This document shows positions 53,192 to 64,000 of a stretch of DNA of 64,000 nt, in pieces. The DNA lies in NCBI GenBank assembly GCA_963971535.1, contig OZ020593.1, positions 20,650,884 through 20,714,883 of the forward strand, written 5' to 3'. This stretch comes from Notolepis coatsorum. Taxonomy: Eukaryota; Chordata; Actinopteri; Aulopiformes; Paralepididae. Position 1 is the first letter of the stretch. Each line of letters begins with the position of its first letter. Under the pieces are notes generated by a model. It saw only the letters and a program-made list of their open reading frames with translations, was not told the origin of the DNA and made no database searches. Made by a program: the position numbers and the translations under genes.

Positions 53192-54061
53192 TTAAGGCTA
53201 CGTTCACACTGCAGCCTGAAATTTGATTGTTTTTGCTCATATGTGACTCGGATCTGTTTTTTTTTTGTTTTACATGAGTGTGAACAACACAAATCCCATG
53301 GAATCAGATCTTTTCAATTCTGATTTGGACCACTTTCATATGTGATCCTAAATCAGATACAGGTCTGATTTATTTTGCAATGCGACCTCAGTCTGAACAG
53401 TCATGCAACTTTTACATACATTTACATTTAGTCATTTAGCTGACGCTTTTATCAAAAGCGACTTACAAGTTCTGTACGACAAGTCATCAGGAAGGGCACA
53501 ACTCTATCAGCTGAGTAACAATGTTCATCAAAGTGTTGAGTGCTACAGTGTAGGTTAGTTTATTAGGACAAGTGCATGACAGTAAGGTAAGTTAGGGTTA
53601 GATTTTTTCTTTATTTTGTCTTTTTCTTTATTTTATATATATATTAAACTAAATAAGACTCGTGCACATCTAGTTTGACCCCGACTGGAGGTGCAGGTCA
53701 GCGCAAGAGAGATATATAAAGCTAAAAGAAGAATACCTTAAAAAGAAAGAAGGGACCGCACACTCCTCAGGACTGCGGTCCCTTCTTTTGAAGGTATTCT
53801 TCTTTTAGCTTTATATATATATATATATATATTTTTTTTTTTCAGATAATGGTTGAAGTGCGTCTTTAGTCGACGGCGAAAGATCTTCATTTGTCACAAT
53901 TTTCTTTGTTATTAATTTGCATATACGGTTCAGTTTAGGAGTGTGACCAGTTCACACTGGAATCTGATATCGGCCACATTTAAAGAATTATGTGGAAAAT
54001 AAATTTGATCTGAGCAATAAATCAGAATTGAGCAGTAAGGCTTGCAGTGTGAATGTAGCCA
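53192..54061. mobile_element. hAT-like element with ggctacgttcacactgcag ends
   Basis: Left end ggctacgttcacactgcag and right end ctgca.gtgtgaatgtagcc (seen as ttgcagtgtgaatgtagcc) are inverted repeats. A SINE or LINE tail (catttagctgacgcttttat, about 53430) and a long hairpin (53713-53820) are nested inside. Confidence 0.65.
53713..53820. repeat. Imperfect inverted repeat, about 45-bp arms
   Basis: atataaagctaaaagaagaa.. gggaccgca and its complement tgcggtccc.. ttcttcttttagctttatat, with a 13-nt loop. It is preceded and followed by (TA) runs. Confidence 0.85.
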
Positions 54062-54527
54062 TAGTGGACTTGGGTCTTTTAGACAAATGTCTTTTACAAA
54101 AAACCTTGTAATAATAGTATATCTCGTTGTTTCAGCTGAAGGTGATCAAAAATGCACATCTGACAATCAGTTTCTCACAATATAATTATTTACATTCTGA
54201 TCAAAAGGTGATTTCTTTCCCCATCTTCATAGCTCTCTGTCCTCATGATAATGTAATTGTGACTTAAATCAGTGGTTCTCGAACCTTGTCATGTCAAGGA
54301 CTCCTAAACCAACACAAATTAGACCACAGACCTCCATTTGATGAGATTCTATCCCAGGGTCCCCTGTCTGGTAAGTTTTACCTTTAGATTTGTTTCATTA
54401 CAGTCTATAGATGAGATAATCGGAGGAGAGGGTGAAACCTACGACCAGGATAGTCATACATTCCGTCATAGGCCTGTTTCACAGTGGCCCTTTGGATTTG
54501 CCAATGCAGGGTAAACAGTTGTAGTTA

Positions 54528-54950
54528 AAGGTGCTGGAAGTGGTATTTATTTGTTAAAATAAGTGGTCTACATGTAAAAAATAATAGGTTACATTTTGAC
54601 AACCATCACTGATATACTGTTTGGTCAGTAACATGGGTCTTCCAGTCCCTCCACTCTGCAGTAAACACAAAATACATTTCCTGGTATCCCTTCCCACTTT
54701 ATCCAATCAGGAGAGAGAACTCCCTCTCACACATGGTCTGACAAAAATAAGAAATAAAAACTAGATGTGAGAAATAATCTGGGCTTGGCAAGGTTTTTGA
54801 AACAAGTAAAATATATCTAGGGTTTCTGTTTACTGCAGAGCGGAGGGACTGCCAAGACCCATATTACTGGCCAGACACTATCAGTGATGGCTGATGAGTG
54901 TAGAGCTACTTAACACTTATTTTAACAAACGCATACCACTTACAGCACAT
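54528..54950. mobile_element. DNA MITE family B, near-complete copy
   Basis: Left end gtgctggaagtggtat and right end ataccacttacagcac are inverted repeats. Internal arms (cagtaacatgggtcttccag; gccaagacccatattactgg) are also complementary. Confidence 0.8.
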
Positions 54951-55116
54951 TTAACCCTTTCACGGCCACACTACCAAATGGTTAACCCTTTCACTGCGAC
55001 AATACAGAAGGTTAACCCTTTCACTGCTGCACGACAAAGGGTTAACCCTTTCACTACCACACTACAGAAGGTTAACCCTTTACTATCACACTACAGACGG
55101 TTCAGACAAAAGGTTT
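54950..55116. repeat. Tandem ttaaccctttcactgccaca repeat
   Basis: Five units of about 30 bp, as at 39222-39360. A shorter group is at 55505-55592. Confidence 0.85.
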
Positions 55117-55308
55117 AATTAGGTCCATTCCATTTAGGTGAGCCAGAACATTTTCAGTGAGACGGCACACTCCACCTAAATGGAACGGGACCATCATTAA
55201 TGTTATTAATTACACCTGCGACGACGTGAAAAGGGTCTATTGTGTTCCTTATGGATTAAAGGAACTATTCTACATTTAGGTAAGGACCCCACTTTGAGAA
55301 CCAGCTAC

Positions 55309-55446
55309 TTAAATGGTGTTAGTAGCGAACAGGATGATGAGAATGAGGATCACCCCCACTATCACGCCAATGATGATCATCATCTTGATGTTTTTCCACC
55401 AGTATTTCCTGGCAACCTGCCTGGACGTCTTGTGGAAAGAGTCTGC
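55309..55446 (-). CDS. vamp8-like exon 3 (membrane anchor)
   Basis: Acceptor ttttttag above 55446. [19 protein letters not shown], membrane segment, ..FATNTI and TAA at 55311-55309. Confidence 0.88.
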   Translation of the reverse strand, partial: ADSFHKTSRQVARKYWWKNIKMMIIIGVIVGVILILIILFATNTI

Positions 55447-58400
55447 CTAAAAAACAGAATGCAAAAGATTCTTAGCGACGTGACACTTGACGAATCAGCC
55501 ACTTTAACCCTTTCACTGTGACAATACAGAAGGTTAACCCTTTTCACTGCCACACGACAAAGGGTTAACCTGTAGTGTGGTAGTTAAAGGGGGAACTACA
55601 CCTATTTTAAAAACAGCATACGTGTTATTCTCATGGTCTAAGTGACAACAAACTCAGTTCAGTCGTTGATGCCTATATATCTCCCTAATCCAAAAAACAA
55701 GAGTGCTCAAACTAAAAACACACCTCTTCAAACAATATCTGAACTTAAAAAACAACAACAACGAACCTTACTGTCTTTTACTATTTTTGTACTATATGTA
55801 CCTTACTACTATGCTACTATACTGATACTACTACCTATCATGCTAATATGTCTATACTACTACTATCTACTCTACTGATACTACTACCTATCATGCTAAT
55901 ATGTCTATACTACTATAATACTATACTGATACTACTACCTATCATGCTAATATGTATTTTTTTTTATCCACTTTTTCTCCCATTTTCTATATTTTCTCCC
56001 ATCCCAATTTCGTATCATCCAATTCAACCCTCCCCTGTCACGAAAGCTGTTTCTTGCCTCCCACAAGCCGGCTGCAATGTGGACTAAGTCATACATAGCA
56101 CAAGTCCCCTCCGGTACTTGAGGTAACAGCAGTCGCATCTTTTCACCTGCGCAGCTCGATCTCTCAGTGGCGAGGAGTAACGCGTGGGAGGCTCACGCTG
56201 CCCCCGACACTTCCTGATTCTACTGCGCAGGCACACCAACCGACCTGTAGGAGTCGCTGTCCACAACGCCCGATCCCCACCCATCAGTTTCCCACCCCCT
56301 AATACGGCCAATGTGTATTAGTACGGACGACCAGCTAAACTGAAAGCAATGTGGAGCGCTGGGATCGAACAGGCGATCCCAGCGTCTCTGCATTCGTGGC
56401 GAGCGCCTTGCCCACTACGCCACATAGCCGCCCAATATGTCTACTACTATGCTACTATACTGATGTAGCCGGTACAACGCTGTACCTGCCAAACACTTCG
56501 ACCATGCCTTGAGTGGGAGTCGAACCCCGGGCATCCGCACTGCGGGCGACATCACAAACCGCTGCGCCAAGAAAGGAATTCCTCCCTAAGCGCTCAGTTT
56601 GGATGACTCTGGGGAGTGAGTTTTACTTCTATGTACCGTAGTCACACTATCGCGGTACATATCCGTTACACTGATACTACTACCTATCATGCTAATATGT
56701 CTATACTACTATCTACTCTATTGATACTACTACCTAACATGCTAATATGTCTATACTACTATCTACTATACTGATACTACTACCTATCATGCTAATATGT
56801 CTATACTACTATAATACTATACTGATACTACTACCTATCATGCTAATATGTCTATACTACTATCTACTCTACTGAACTACCTATCATGCTAATATGTCTA
56901 TACTACTATGCTACTATACTGATACTACTACCTATCATGCTAATATGTCTATACTACTATCTACTATACTGATATTACTACCTATCATGCTAATATGTCT
57001 ATATTATTATGCTACTATACTTATACTACTACCTATCATGTTAATATGTCTATATACTACTATACTATACTTATACTACTACCTATCATGCTAATATGTC
57101 TATACTACTATCTACTCTACTGATACTACTACCTATCATGCTAATATGTCTATACTACTATCTACTATACTGATATTACTACCTATCATGCTAATATGTC
57201 TATATTATTATGCTACTATACTTATACTACTACCTATCATGCTAATATGTCTATACTACTATGCTACTATACTTATACTACTACCTATCATGCTGATATG
57301 TCTATACTACTATGCTACTATACTTATTCTACTACCTATCATGCTAATATGTCTATACTACTATCTACTATACTTCTACTACTACCTATCATGCTAATAT
57401 GTCTATACTACTATCTACTATGTAAATGTAAATGTAAATGTACTATGTAAATGTACTATACTTATACTACTACCTATCATGCTAATATGTCTACTATGCA
57501 CTCAGAATGTAACACTCAAATTCAACCCTATTTAACGAACAAGGCCACTGACATTTAGCTGCCAGAGTTGTACCCTTCCTGCTGACTTGTTGTAAATCGC
57601 TTTGGATAAAGGTGTCAGCTAAATTACTATATGTAAAATTTGTAAATGTAGGTCAAGAACATATTTACAGTGTAGAGAACTCCCATATGTTCTTGCTGAA
57701 GACACTTACAGTCGATACAAGGTCGTCTGTCTTGCCGATCAGATCATCCAGTCTCTCTCCCCTGTCCAGCACCTTGTTGATGTTGTCTTTCAGTATCACC
57801 TTGACCTCGTTGACCTGACCCTGCACCTGTTCCAGTGCACTAGACGAGGCAGCTGTAGGGGTTTGAGAGCCGTAGTCAGCCTGTAAAAAAGTAAGACACC
57901 ATTTCAACAATTAGATTAGATTAGATTCAAATGTATTGTCATCATACAGTACAACGAAAATAAGTTAGCGTCCAACCAGAGTGCAAATGTAATAGTAAAG
58001 TGCAATAGTAATATACAATGTACAGGTGATTAAATTAACTATAAAGTCTCGAATAAATTAATCGAGTCCCACCAAAAACTTAAAACCAGGTTCTCAAACA
58101 TAAACATAAAGACGGACAACACGCTCATCACAGACAAGCTGGATGTAGCCAATTACTTATACACTTTCTTCACAAACATAGCCACAACACTGGTAAACAA
58201 ACTACCCTCCCACTCAGGGCAGTATGGGGTAGAACACATAGTAGCATAATAAAATAATATTACATAGTAGCATACTACAAGAACCTAGGTGTCCACAAAG
58301 ACGACTTCAAACTGGAAATGGTAACTACAGATGAGGTACTCAAAAAACTGAGCGCCCTCCAACTGAACAAGGCCACTGGCCATGACAACATCCCCTCCAA

Positions 58401-61400
58401 ATTCCTCAGAGACTCAGCAGCAGCCATCACCCCAGTCATCACACACATAATAAACCTCTCCATAAAACAGGGACACGTCCCCAAGGACTTCAAAATTGCG
58501 AGAGTAACACCCCTGCACAAAAAGGGCAGCAAATTAGACCCGGGCAACTACCGCCCTGTTTCTATCCTTACATCCATCTCGAAAGTCATGGAAAAAATAG
58601 TATACGAACAGATTGAAAAGTACCTCGCGGAAAAAAATCTAATCTACGAATTCCAATCTGGCTTCAGAACATCCCACTCCACTGACACATGCCTTCTCTA
58701 TTTGAACGACCACATCAAACAAGAGGTGGACGCGGGCAAATACTGCGGCATGGTCATGCTGGACCTACAAAAGCCCTTCGACACTGTCAATCACACCATT
58801 CTGATTGACAAGCTAAAAGCAATTGGTTTTGATAGTCTATCAGTGAGCTGGATACAATCCTACCTGGAGGGGAGAGAACAGACGGTGGAGGTAAACGGTA
58901 CCCTATCCCCCCCCCCTCACAGTGAGCTGTGGTGTTCCACAAGGAAGCATACTAGGACCGCTACTATTCCTAATTTATGCAAATGACATGTCGTCAGCTT
59001 GTGACTGTAACTTGTTCCTGTTTGCGGACGACTCAGCCCTGCTGGTCTCTGACAAGAACAAGTTACAGGTTGAAAAAGCCCTCAGCTCGGAACTAGGCAA
59101 AATCTGCATATGGCTCGCCGACAACAAACTATCATTACACATGGGCAAAACAGAGTCCATTCTCTTTGGTTCAAATAACAAACTCAGCAAGACCGACGGC
59201 TTCTCGGTTACAGTGGGTGACAATATTGTCACAAGGAAAGACTCAGAAAGACTCAGAAGAAGCTTCTATCCCCAGGCCATCAGGCTGCTAAACGAACAAT
59301 AAACACTACAACCATCAAATGCACACAGCACACACACCCACACGCACACACTCACTTAAACAAACAACACACTGCAGCACCCACTCTCCACACTTTAGAT
59401 CACACAAACACACTTTATATTTATTGATAAAGGATTTGCACTACAACTCGTACACCTACTGTAAATTGTACCTAAATTGCACCTCATCCTATTTCTGCCT
59501 TGCACTATATAGTATTGTATATTAGTACACTACACAGTATTGTATTATATGGTAACTCAGTTACGTCTATTCTGCATCGAACATTGTACATATGTCTATA
59601 CTGAACACTGTGACCTCATTTTTTTTACTTCTAATTTACATGCTATACTATGTTATTTTATTTCATACTTATCTTGTCTTGCACAGTCTCTGGAGCGTAA
59701 CAGTAAGAAGCATTTTGTATAAAAGTATTCTGTACTTCTGTATGACAACTATTAAAGAAACTTGAAAGATGAAATTACCTACCTGGGTTCCATCCTAGAG
59801 GCTAATCTTTCCTGTGACAAAATGGCATCCAATGTAATAAAAAAAGTCAACCAACGAACTCGATTCTTGTACCGGATCTCCTCTCTGGTAAACAAGAATA
59901 CCCTGAAGACTCTAGCAGGAGCACTCATTCAAGGGTACTACGACTATGCTTGCACCTCATGGTACCAAAGCACCTCAAAGGCACTAAAAAACAAATTACA
60001 AACATCTCAAAACAAGCTAGTCAGACTACTGCTTGACCTGACTCCTAGAACCCACCTCACCCCTGCCCACTTTGACAACCTAGGATGGCTTAGAGTAGAC
60101 GACAGAGTACAGCAACTTGCAATGGGCCTGGTCTACAAGATACACTACGCGACCAAGGTACCCATGTACATGTCAAAATACTTCCCAAAGGTCAGTGAAT
60201 ACCACGATCACAACACCAGAGGGAGCTCCACAAATCATGTTAAACCCAGATTCGGCTCAAACAAGGGACTAAACACGTTTCGCAATTATGCCACATCAAT
60301 GTGGAACGCCCTACCCAAAGCTGTAAAGGAATGTGAATCACTACCCACTTTCAAAAACACTCTCAAAAAACACCTACGGGAGACTGCAATTCGAAACTGG
60401 CCCCTACAAATGTCCTAACCCAGTTGTACAGTAAATGACCAAGTATGGCTTTGTCAGTATTCCAATGTACAGTGTACAGTGTGTGTGTCCCCCCTACCCA
60501 ACCCCCCCCCCCCCCCCCACCTCCAATGTACAGCCCCCACCCACCAACCCAACCCCACCCCACCCACCCAACCTCCTCCAATGTACAGTTTCTACGTCAA
60601 ATGTATATACACTCTTTTTCTGGACACTTTTGTATCACAAACAGTATTGTATTTTCAAATCTGATATGTCATAAATGTATAGATGTAGCAGTACTGTCTA
60701 TCTGTATGTCATGTATGTCATATATGTTATGATGAATTGAAAATGGGGGACCCTGATGTAAACAAGACGAAAGTCTTTCTCTGGTCTGCATCCCCTTAAC
60801 AATTGTATGTATTGAGCTGTACTGTACTGTACTGTACCCATTCTGCAATCTGTTAATAAACTTTTCAATCAATCAATCAATCACCACTAATTAATATATA
60901 CAGTGATACAGGTATAAAGACACTATGATAGTAAGTCATACTGGCCAGCAGTGTAACTAGTAAGAGTAGGTAAGGGATATGTACAGACATATATAGTATC
61001 TAGATATGTAAAAAGGATTATGTTATGCAAGTATGTACAGATGGATTGTGGATATATATATATATATGCAGTAAGAATGAATATATATATATATATATAT
61101 ATAGATGTATGTAAATAATGTCTAAATATTTGATGTGGTAAAGTTTACATGAAACAGGAGGATTCTACTGGCATTCCAGTGGCACAATTTGCCCAAGGTT
61201 ATGTCTGCTTGCTTAAGCGAACATCTGCGAAACCAGACAGGCAAATATGCCTGTGTGAGCCTGTGACTGTGAGCACAGCGCTTTCCAAACAAGAAGTCCC
61301 CACTTCCTGCAGTTGCGTTACATCTACTTTTAACTGTTAAAGTCAGCAAACGCACAGGATATAAGTCACATGTGAAACACTTTCACCCAGAGGCCGCCTT

Positions 61401-61627
61401 GTTTGGTCCTCACAAGTACAGTATTTCTATTTCAAATCCATTTCTAGCACCCTTCACTGACCTATAAGCACCCCCCACCCACCCTAATGTTACCACCATG
61501 ATGAAAAACACTTTTGGTAAAGTCACTGATATGTAGAGACAACATGACAACTAGTAGAAGACATGAGTAACTAGGTAAACCAATAGCACCGTGTAATGAA
61601 GGTACAATAACTCCCCAAACTCACCAT
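55309..61627 (-). CDS. R-SNARE of the VAMP8 type
   Basis: Minus strand. The start codon alone in exon 1 (61627-61625, followed by donor gtgagt), exon 2 57880-57710 (57 codons) and exon 3 55446-55309 (45 codons and stop) give 103 aa; human VAMP8 has 100. The protein is a tail-anchored vesicle SNARE. Its coiled-coil motif [20 protein letters not shown] then DRGERLDDL has the zero-layer arginine at residue 41. It is followed by the juxtamembrane KYWWKNIK (72-79) and a hydrophobic anchor of about 19 residues (80-98). [16 protein letters not shown] is closest to VAMP8 by recall, but VAMP5 or another short VAMP cannot be excluded. Introns carry a nested LINE, a TA array and SINEs. It is tail to tail with hnrnpd. 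Confidence 0.82.
55505..55592. repeat. Short ttaaccctttcactg tandem
   Basis: Three units of the family at 54950-55116, in intron 2 of the vamp8-like gene. Confidence 0.8.
55949..56440 (-). mobile_element. SINE A inserted in the AT-rich array
   Basis: Body 55956-56433, minus strand, flanked by aatatgt at 55949-55955 and 56434-56440, which is host array sequence. The tRNA-like head is gtggcgtagtgggcaaggcg. Confidence 0.85.
56459..56675 (-). mobile_element. Second tRNA-like SINE (family D) inserted in the array
   Basis: Body 56465-56669 flanked by actgat (56459-56464, 56670-56675). On the minus strand it has A-box tggcgcagcgg and B-box ggttcgactcc. Confidence 0.7.
57710..57880 (-). CDS. vamp8-like exon 2 (SNARE motif)
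   Basis: Acceptor ttttacag above 57880 and donor gtaagt below 57710; 171 nt. [20 protein letters not shown].. to ..KTDDLVST, phase 0 at both ends. Confidence 0.9.
57908..58039 (+). repeat. Dispersed repeat C, first half
   Basis: ttagattcaaatgtattgtc.. gcgtccaaccagagtgcaaa, as at 45365 and 46620. The second half reappears at 60894 after the LINE, so the LINE inserted into repeat C. Confidence 0.75.
58040..60893 (+). pseudogene. Non-LTR retrotransposon (LINE family 1) with reverse transcriptase, disrupted
   Basis: Reverse transcriptase domain from about 58318: [88 protein letters not shown] and [11 protein letters not shown] (catalytic FADD). A C run at 58908-58917 causes a frameshift. The C-terminus continues at 59767-60418 ([16 protein letters not shown].. 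to ..RNWPLQMS) after a nested LINE insertion. The 3'UTR ends ..aataaacttttcaatcaatc at 60893. 5' truncated; jockey-superfamily type. Antisense to the vamp8-like gene, intron 1. Confidence 0.88.
59237..59766 (+). mobile_element. Second LINE 3' end nested in LINE family 1
   Basis: Encodes only the last residues [14 protein letters not shown] and a 3'UTR ending attaaagaaacttgaaag. The host frame jumps from NIVTRKD to EITYLGS across it, so excision would rejoin it at ggaaag/atgaaatt. The same tail occurs at 62385-62952. Confidence 0.85.
60894..61620. other. vamp8-like intron 1, proximal
   Basis: Second half of repeat C (gtcatactggccagcagtgt) to about 61075, (TA)n at 61081-61102, then apparently unique sequence without a recognised exon. 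Confidence 0.5.
61625..61627 (-). CDS. vamp8-like exon 1: start codon only
   Basis: ctaccATG followed immediately by gtgagtttgg. Joining to exon 2 gives ATG-GCT (MADYGS..). An exon holding only the Met codon is common in VAMP genes. The 5'UTR would extend toward about 61720. Confidence 0.7.
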
Positions 61628-61739
61628 GGTAGCAGTGTTTCAGACAGTCAGATCTTCAAAAAGCTGTGTTTTCCAGGTTCCTCAGCATAGTAAATAAACA
61701 GAGGGAACTGTGTTAATGGTGGCTGTTTGTGAGGCACAC

Positions 61740-62384
61740 AGTAAGTGCAAAACCAAAGTACCCAGGAGCCTGATGCCCCTCCCTTTTGTTACACATTTAC
61801 TAACTGCTGCAAGAGAGAGAGAGAGAGGAAGGTCTACTATTGGCCAACAACGATTCAGTCATCACTCCCCAGGAACCCAGAACTAGAAAAGGTAGTGTGG
61901 GACATCAGCAGCTTCTTATTCTATTGCTTTGTTCAAGATCCTCTCAACACACCATTCCGCCAGGACGGGTGAACCGTACGTCCGAATCTCAAGTCAAATG
62001 ACTAGCAATTCTTTCCCCGTTGCAAAAAGCGTTGCTCTGATTGAAAACACCTTTTCTATTAGTGCCAATTCTATGTGTTTCACATATTGTACACATACTG
62101 TACTCACAGAGCAGATGCAGGTCAGCACTGAACACATAAGGCTGGGCAAAGGCCACCTTATTGCTTTTTTAAAGATTTTTATCAGAGGGCTGTTTACAAT
62201 GGGCTTGCTAATCTGAAAGGCAATACAAATGTGAGGTCTCTTGCTTCCTGCTTCACTTGATCACCATGTCCAGTGTAGAGCAGTCTGTACCTTCTGTCAC
62301 CTGATCACCATGTCCAGTGTAGAGCAGTCTCCAGTCACCCGAACAACTGCCTCTTTGAACTGCTGCGGTCAGGCAAGCGATACC
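61740..62384. other. Intergenic, no gene seen
   Basis: A 35-bp duplication (cacttgatcaccatgtccag, tgtagagcagtct) occurs at about 62256, 62299 and again at 62979. Nothing coding is recognised. Confidence 0.45.
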
Positions 62385-62952
62385 GGAGTCTCAAGGCGAG
62401 CACAGAAAGACTCATCCCCAGGCCATCAGGCTGCTCAACGAACAATGAACACTACACAACAACCATCAAACGCACATAGCACACACATCCACACACACAC
62501 ACTCACTTTAAACAAACACACTGTAGCACCCACTCCCCACACTTTATAGCACACACTCACTTTAAACAAACACACTGTAGCACCCACTCCCCACACTTTA
62601 TATTTATTGATAAAGGATTGCACTACAACTCGTACACATTACTGTAAATTGTACCTAAATTGTACCTCATCCCATTTCTGCTTTGCACTATATAGTATTG
62701 TATATTAGTACACTGCATAGTATTGTATATTATATGGTAACTCAGTTACGTCTATTCTGCATCGAACATTGTACATATGTCTATACTGAACACTGTGACC
62801 TCATTTTCTACTTCTAATTTACATGCTATACTATGTTATTTGATACTTACTTACTTATTGTCTAGCACAGTCTCTGGAGCGTAACAGTAAGAAGCATTTT
62901 GTATAAAAGTATTCTGTACTTCTGTATGACAACTATTAAAGAAACTTGAAAC
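62385..62952 (+). mobile_element. LINE 3' end (second family)
   Basis: gactcatccccaggccatca.. to ..attaaagaaacttgaaac, matching 59270-59766. It contains a 55-bp duplication (cacactcactttaaacaaac, twice, 62501 and 62551). Confidence 0.82.
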
Positions 62953-63059
62953 TTAAAACTTGAAACTCTGTACCTCCTGTCACTTGATCACCATGTCCAG
63001 TGTAGAGCAGTACTACAGTAGGTAAACAGCTGTGCTTCAGAAAGAGCAGCGAGGGCTTA

Positions 63060-63537
63060 GGGCTTAAAGCCTACAGTGATGCAGACTGGGCTGCTGACAT
63101 CACAGATAGAAGCAGTACCACAGGATATTGTGTTAGTTTGAACACAAACAGCTCACTGGTTTCATGGAAAACTAAGAAGCAGCCCACAGTGGCACTGTCA
63201 ACTTGTGAAGCCGAATACATGGCTTGCCGCTCTGGCCATGACAATACAGGAGTGTATTTATCTAGAACAACTGCTCGAAGGGATGGATGCCTATGTATAT
63301 AAGAAGACTGTTGTTTATGAGGACAACCAGGGAACCATTGCCATTGCGAGAAACCCTGTGTGCCGACAGAGGTGTAAGCATGTGGATATAAAGTACCATT
63401 TCATCAGATCTGTCATCAGAGAAGAAAGGATGACACTGGTGTATTGTCCAACAGACGACATGGTAGCAGACGCTATGACGAAGCCTGCTTCCAAACTGAA
63501 ACTGAAAAGATTTGCAGAGGTCATGTTTGGTGTGTAA
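63060..63537 (+). pseudogene. Ty1/copia-type pol fragment (RNase H), frameshifted
   Basis: KAYSDADWAADITDRSSTTG, SWKTKKQPTVALSTCEAEYM, then after a frameshift near 63225 ECIYLEQLLEGM, EDNQGTIAIARNPV, RCKHVDIKYHFIR and TDDMVADAMTKP: the RNase H domain at the C-terminus of copia Pol. The stop at 63535-63537 is the natural end. Everything upstream is missing. Confidence 0.88.
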
Positions 63538-63638
63538 ATATTGACTGCCATATTATTTTTGATGTTCTAAACTGTTATTTTCTTTGTAAATTGTTTTGAA
63601 GAAGTCATACAGTGTGTTAAAACAACCCTAAGTGGGAG

Positions 63639-63960
63639 TGTTAAAGTTAGAGGTTATATGTAGGGTTGCAATTAACTGTCTAACTGTACTCAACTGCTTC
63701 CACTGACTGTATGTATATCTGTGTCCACTGGAGGGCGCTATAGGCGGAGCCATTCATGATGCTACCAGGTGGCGAGTATAAAAAGAGTTGTCTCCTCCTC
63801 TATTTTTTCTCACATCTGCCTCTCACGGAGAGGAGATCTCAATGTGCTGCTGTATGAATCATTGTACATAATAAACCACGCTGATTAAGGGCTAAAGGTA
63901 GAAACCATGCCTCATGTCTATATTATTGTCGCCCCATAGCCAATTCTGTCAACAACAACA
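63639..63960 (+). mobile_element. 3' LTR of the copia-type element
   Basis: Starts TGTTAAAG after the purine-rich aagtgggag and ends ..aacaacaaca, 322 bp. A TATA box (gagtataaaaagag, 63774) and AATAAA (near 63870) are in the expected order. Confidence 0.8.
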
Positions 63961-64000
63961 CTCGTAAGATAAGATATCTTTATTTAAATTTTGTACATTA

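Larger units (their letters stand above)
55790..57480. repeat. AT-rich array, about 50-bp unit (ctaatatgtctatactacta)
   Basis: Roughly twenty units of ctactacctatcatgctaat plus atgtctatactactat.ctac, interrupted by SINE A (55956-56433) and another tRNA-like SINE (56465-56669). Open frames ([17 protein letters not shown]..) are repeat translations. Lies in vamp8-like intron 2. Confidence 0.93.

Noticed and set aside
56894..57450. Overlapping hydrophobic frames ([15 protein letters not shown] repeats) as membrane proteins
   Set aside because: Direct translation of the AT-rich 50-bp array in several frames at once.

Overview
The window reads as nuclear DNA of a teleost fish. It holds split vertebrate-type genes with GT-AG introns embedded in a dense mix of fish-type SINEs, LINE 3' tails, hAT- and piggyBac-like elements, minisatellites and microsatellites. 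There are no prokaryotic operons, CRISPR arrays or phage genes. Most long open frames are translations of simple or tandem repeats.

Four cellular genes are supported. (1) enoph1 (enolase-phosphatase E1, methionine salvage) lies on the minus strand; its first three coding exons are at 6868-2342 and its 3' half lies left of the window. (2) hnrnpdl lies on the plus strand, with seven coding exons between 17631 and 36801 (301 aa), then a 3'UTR intron and a last exon ending near 38660. (3) hnrnpd (AUF1) lies on the plus strand directly downstream, with seven coding exons between 42039 and 51006 (363 aa), again with an intron-containing 3'UTR ending near 52910. (4) A short R-SNARE gene resembling vamp8 lies on the minus strand: the start codon is alone at 61627, with coding exons at 57880-57710 and 55446-55309 (103 aa). 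The enoph1-hnrnpdl-hnrnpd neighbourhood is the one known in other vertebrates.

hnrnpdl and hnrnpd are tandem paralogues. Their three RRM exons have identical sizes (169, 162 and 132 nt) and phases. Both encode RNA-binding proteins with two RRMs, an RGG/glycine segment and a Tyr/Gly-rich tail. Both carry, inside the 3'UTR intron, a conserved block that looks like an alternative cassette exon, which fits the published auto- and cross-regulation of hnRNP D and DL by 3'UTR splicing.

Layout: 1-7020 enoph1 with SINEs and MITEs. 7126-8757 is a composite inverted-repeat element filled by a GC-rich minisatellite and an interstitial telomere-like tract. 9037-9852 is a large foldback element. 10594-15272 holds two of three piggyBac-like elements, a hAT transposase scrap and a split LTR retroelement. 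16430-17131 is a DNA element. 17132-38660 is hnrnpdl, with a 4.2 kb, 31-bp satellite in intron 5. 39505-40855 is a LINE remnant. 41489-52910 is hnrnpd. 53190-54950 holds DNA elements. 55309-61720 is the vamp8-like gene with a TA-rich array and a nested LINE in its introns. 63060-63960 is a Ty1/copia-type 3' end with its LTR.

No entirely new molecular system was recognised. The most interesting signals are the paired 3'UTR cassette blocks, the AATAAA-bearing satellite inside hnrnpdl, a perfect 32-bp hairpin in hnrnpdl intron 6, the in-frame triplication at the hnRNP D N-terminus, the telomere tract inside an inverted repeat, and several cleanly readable nested transposon insertions.
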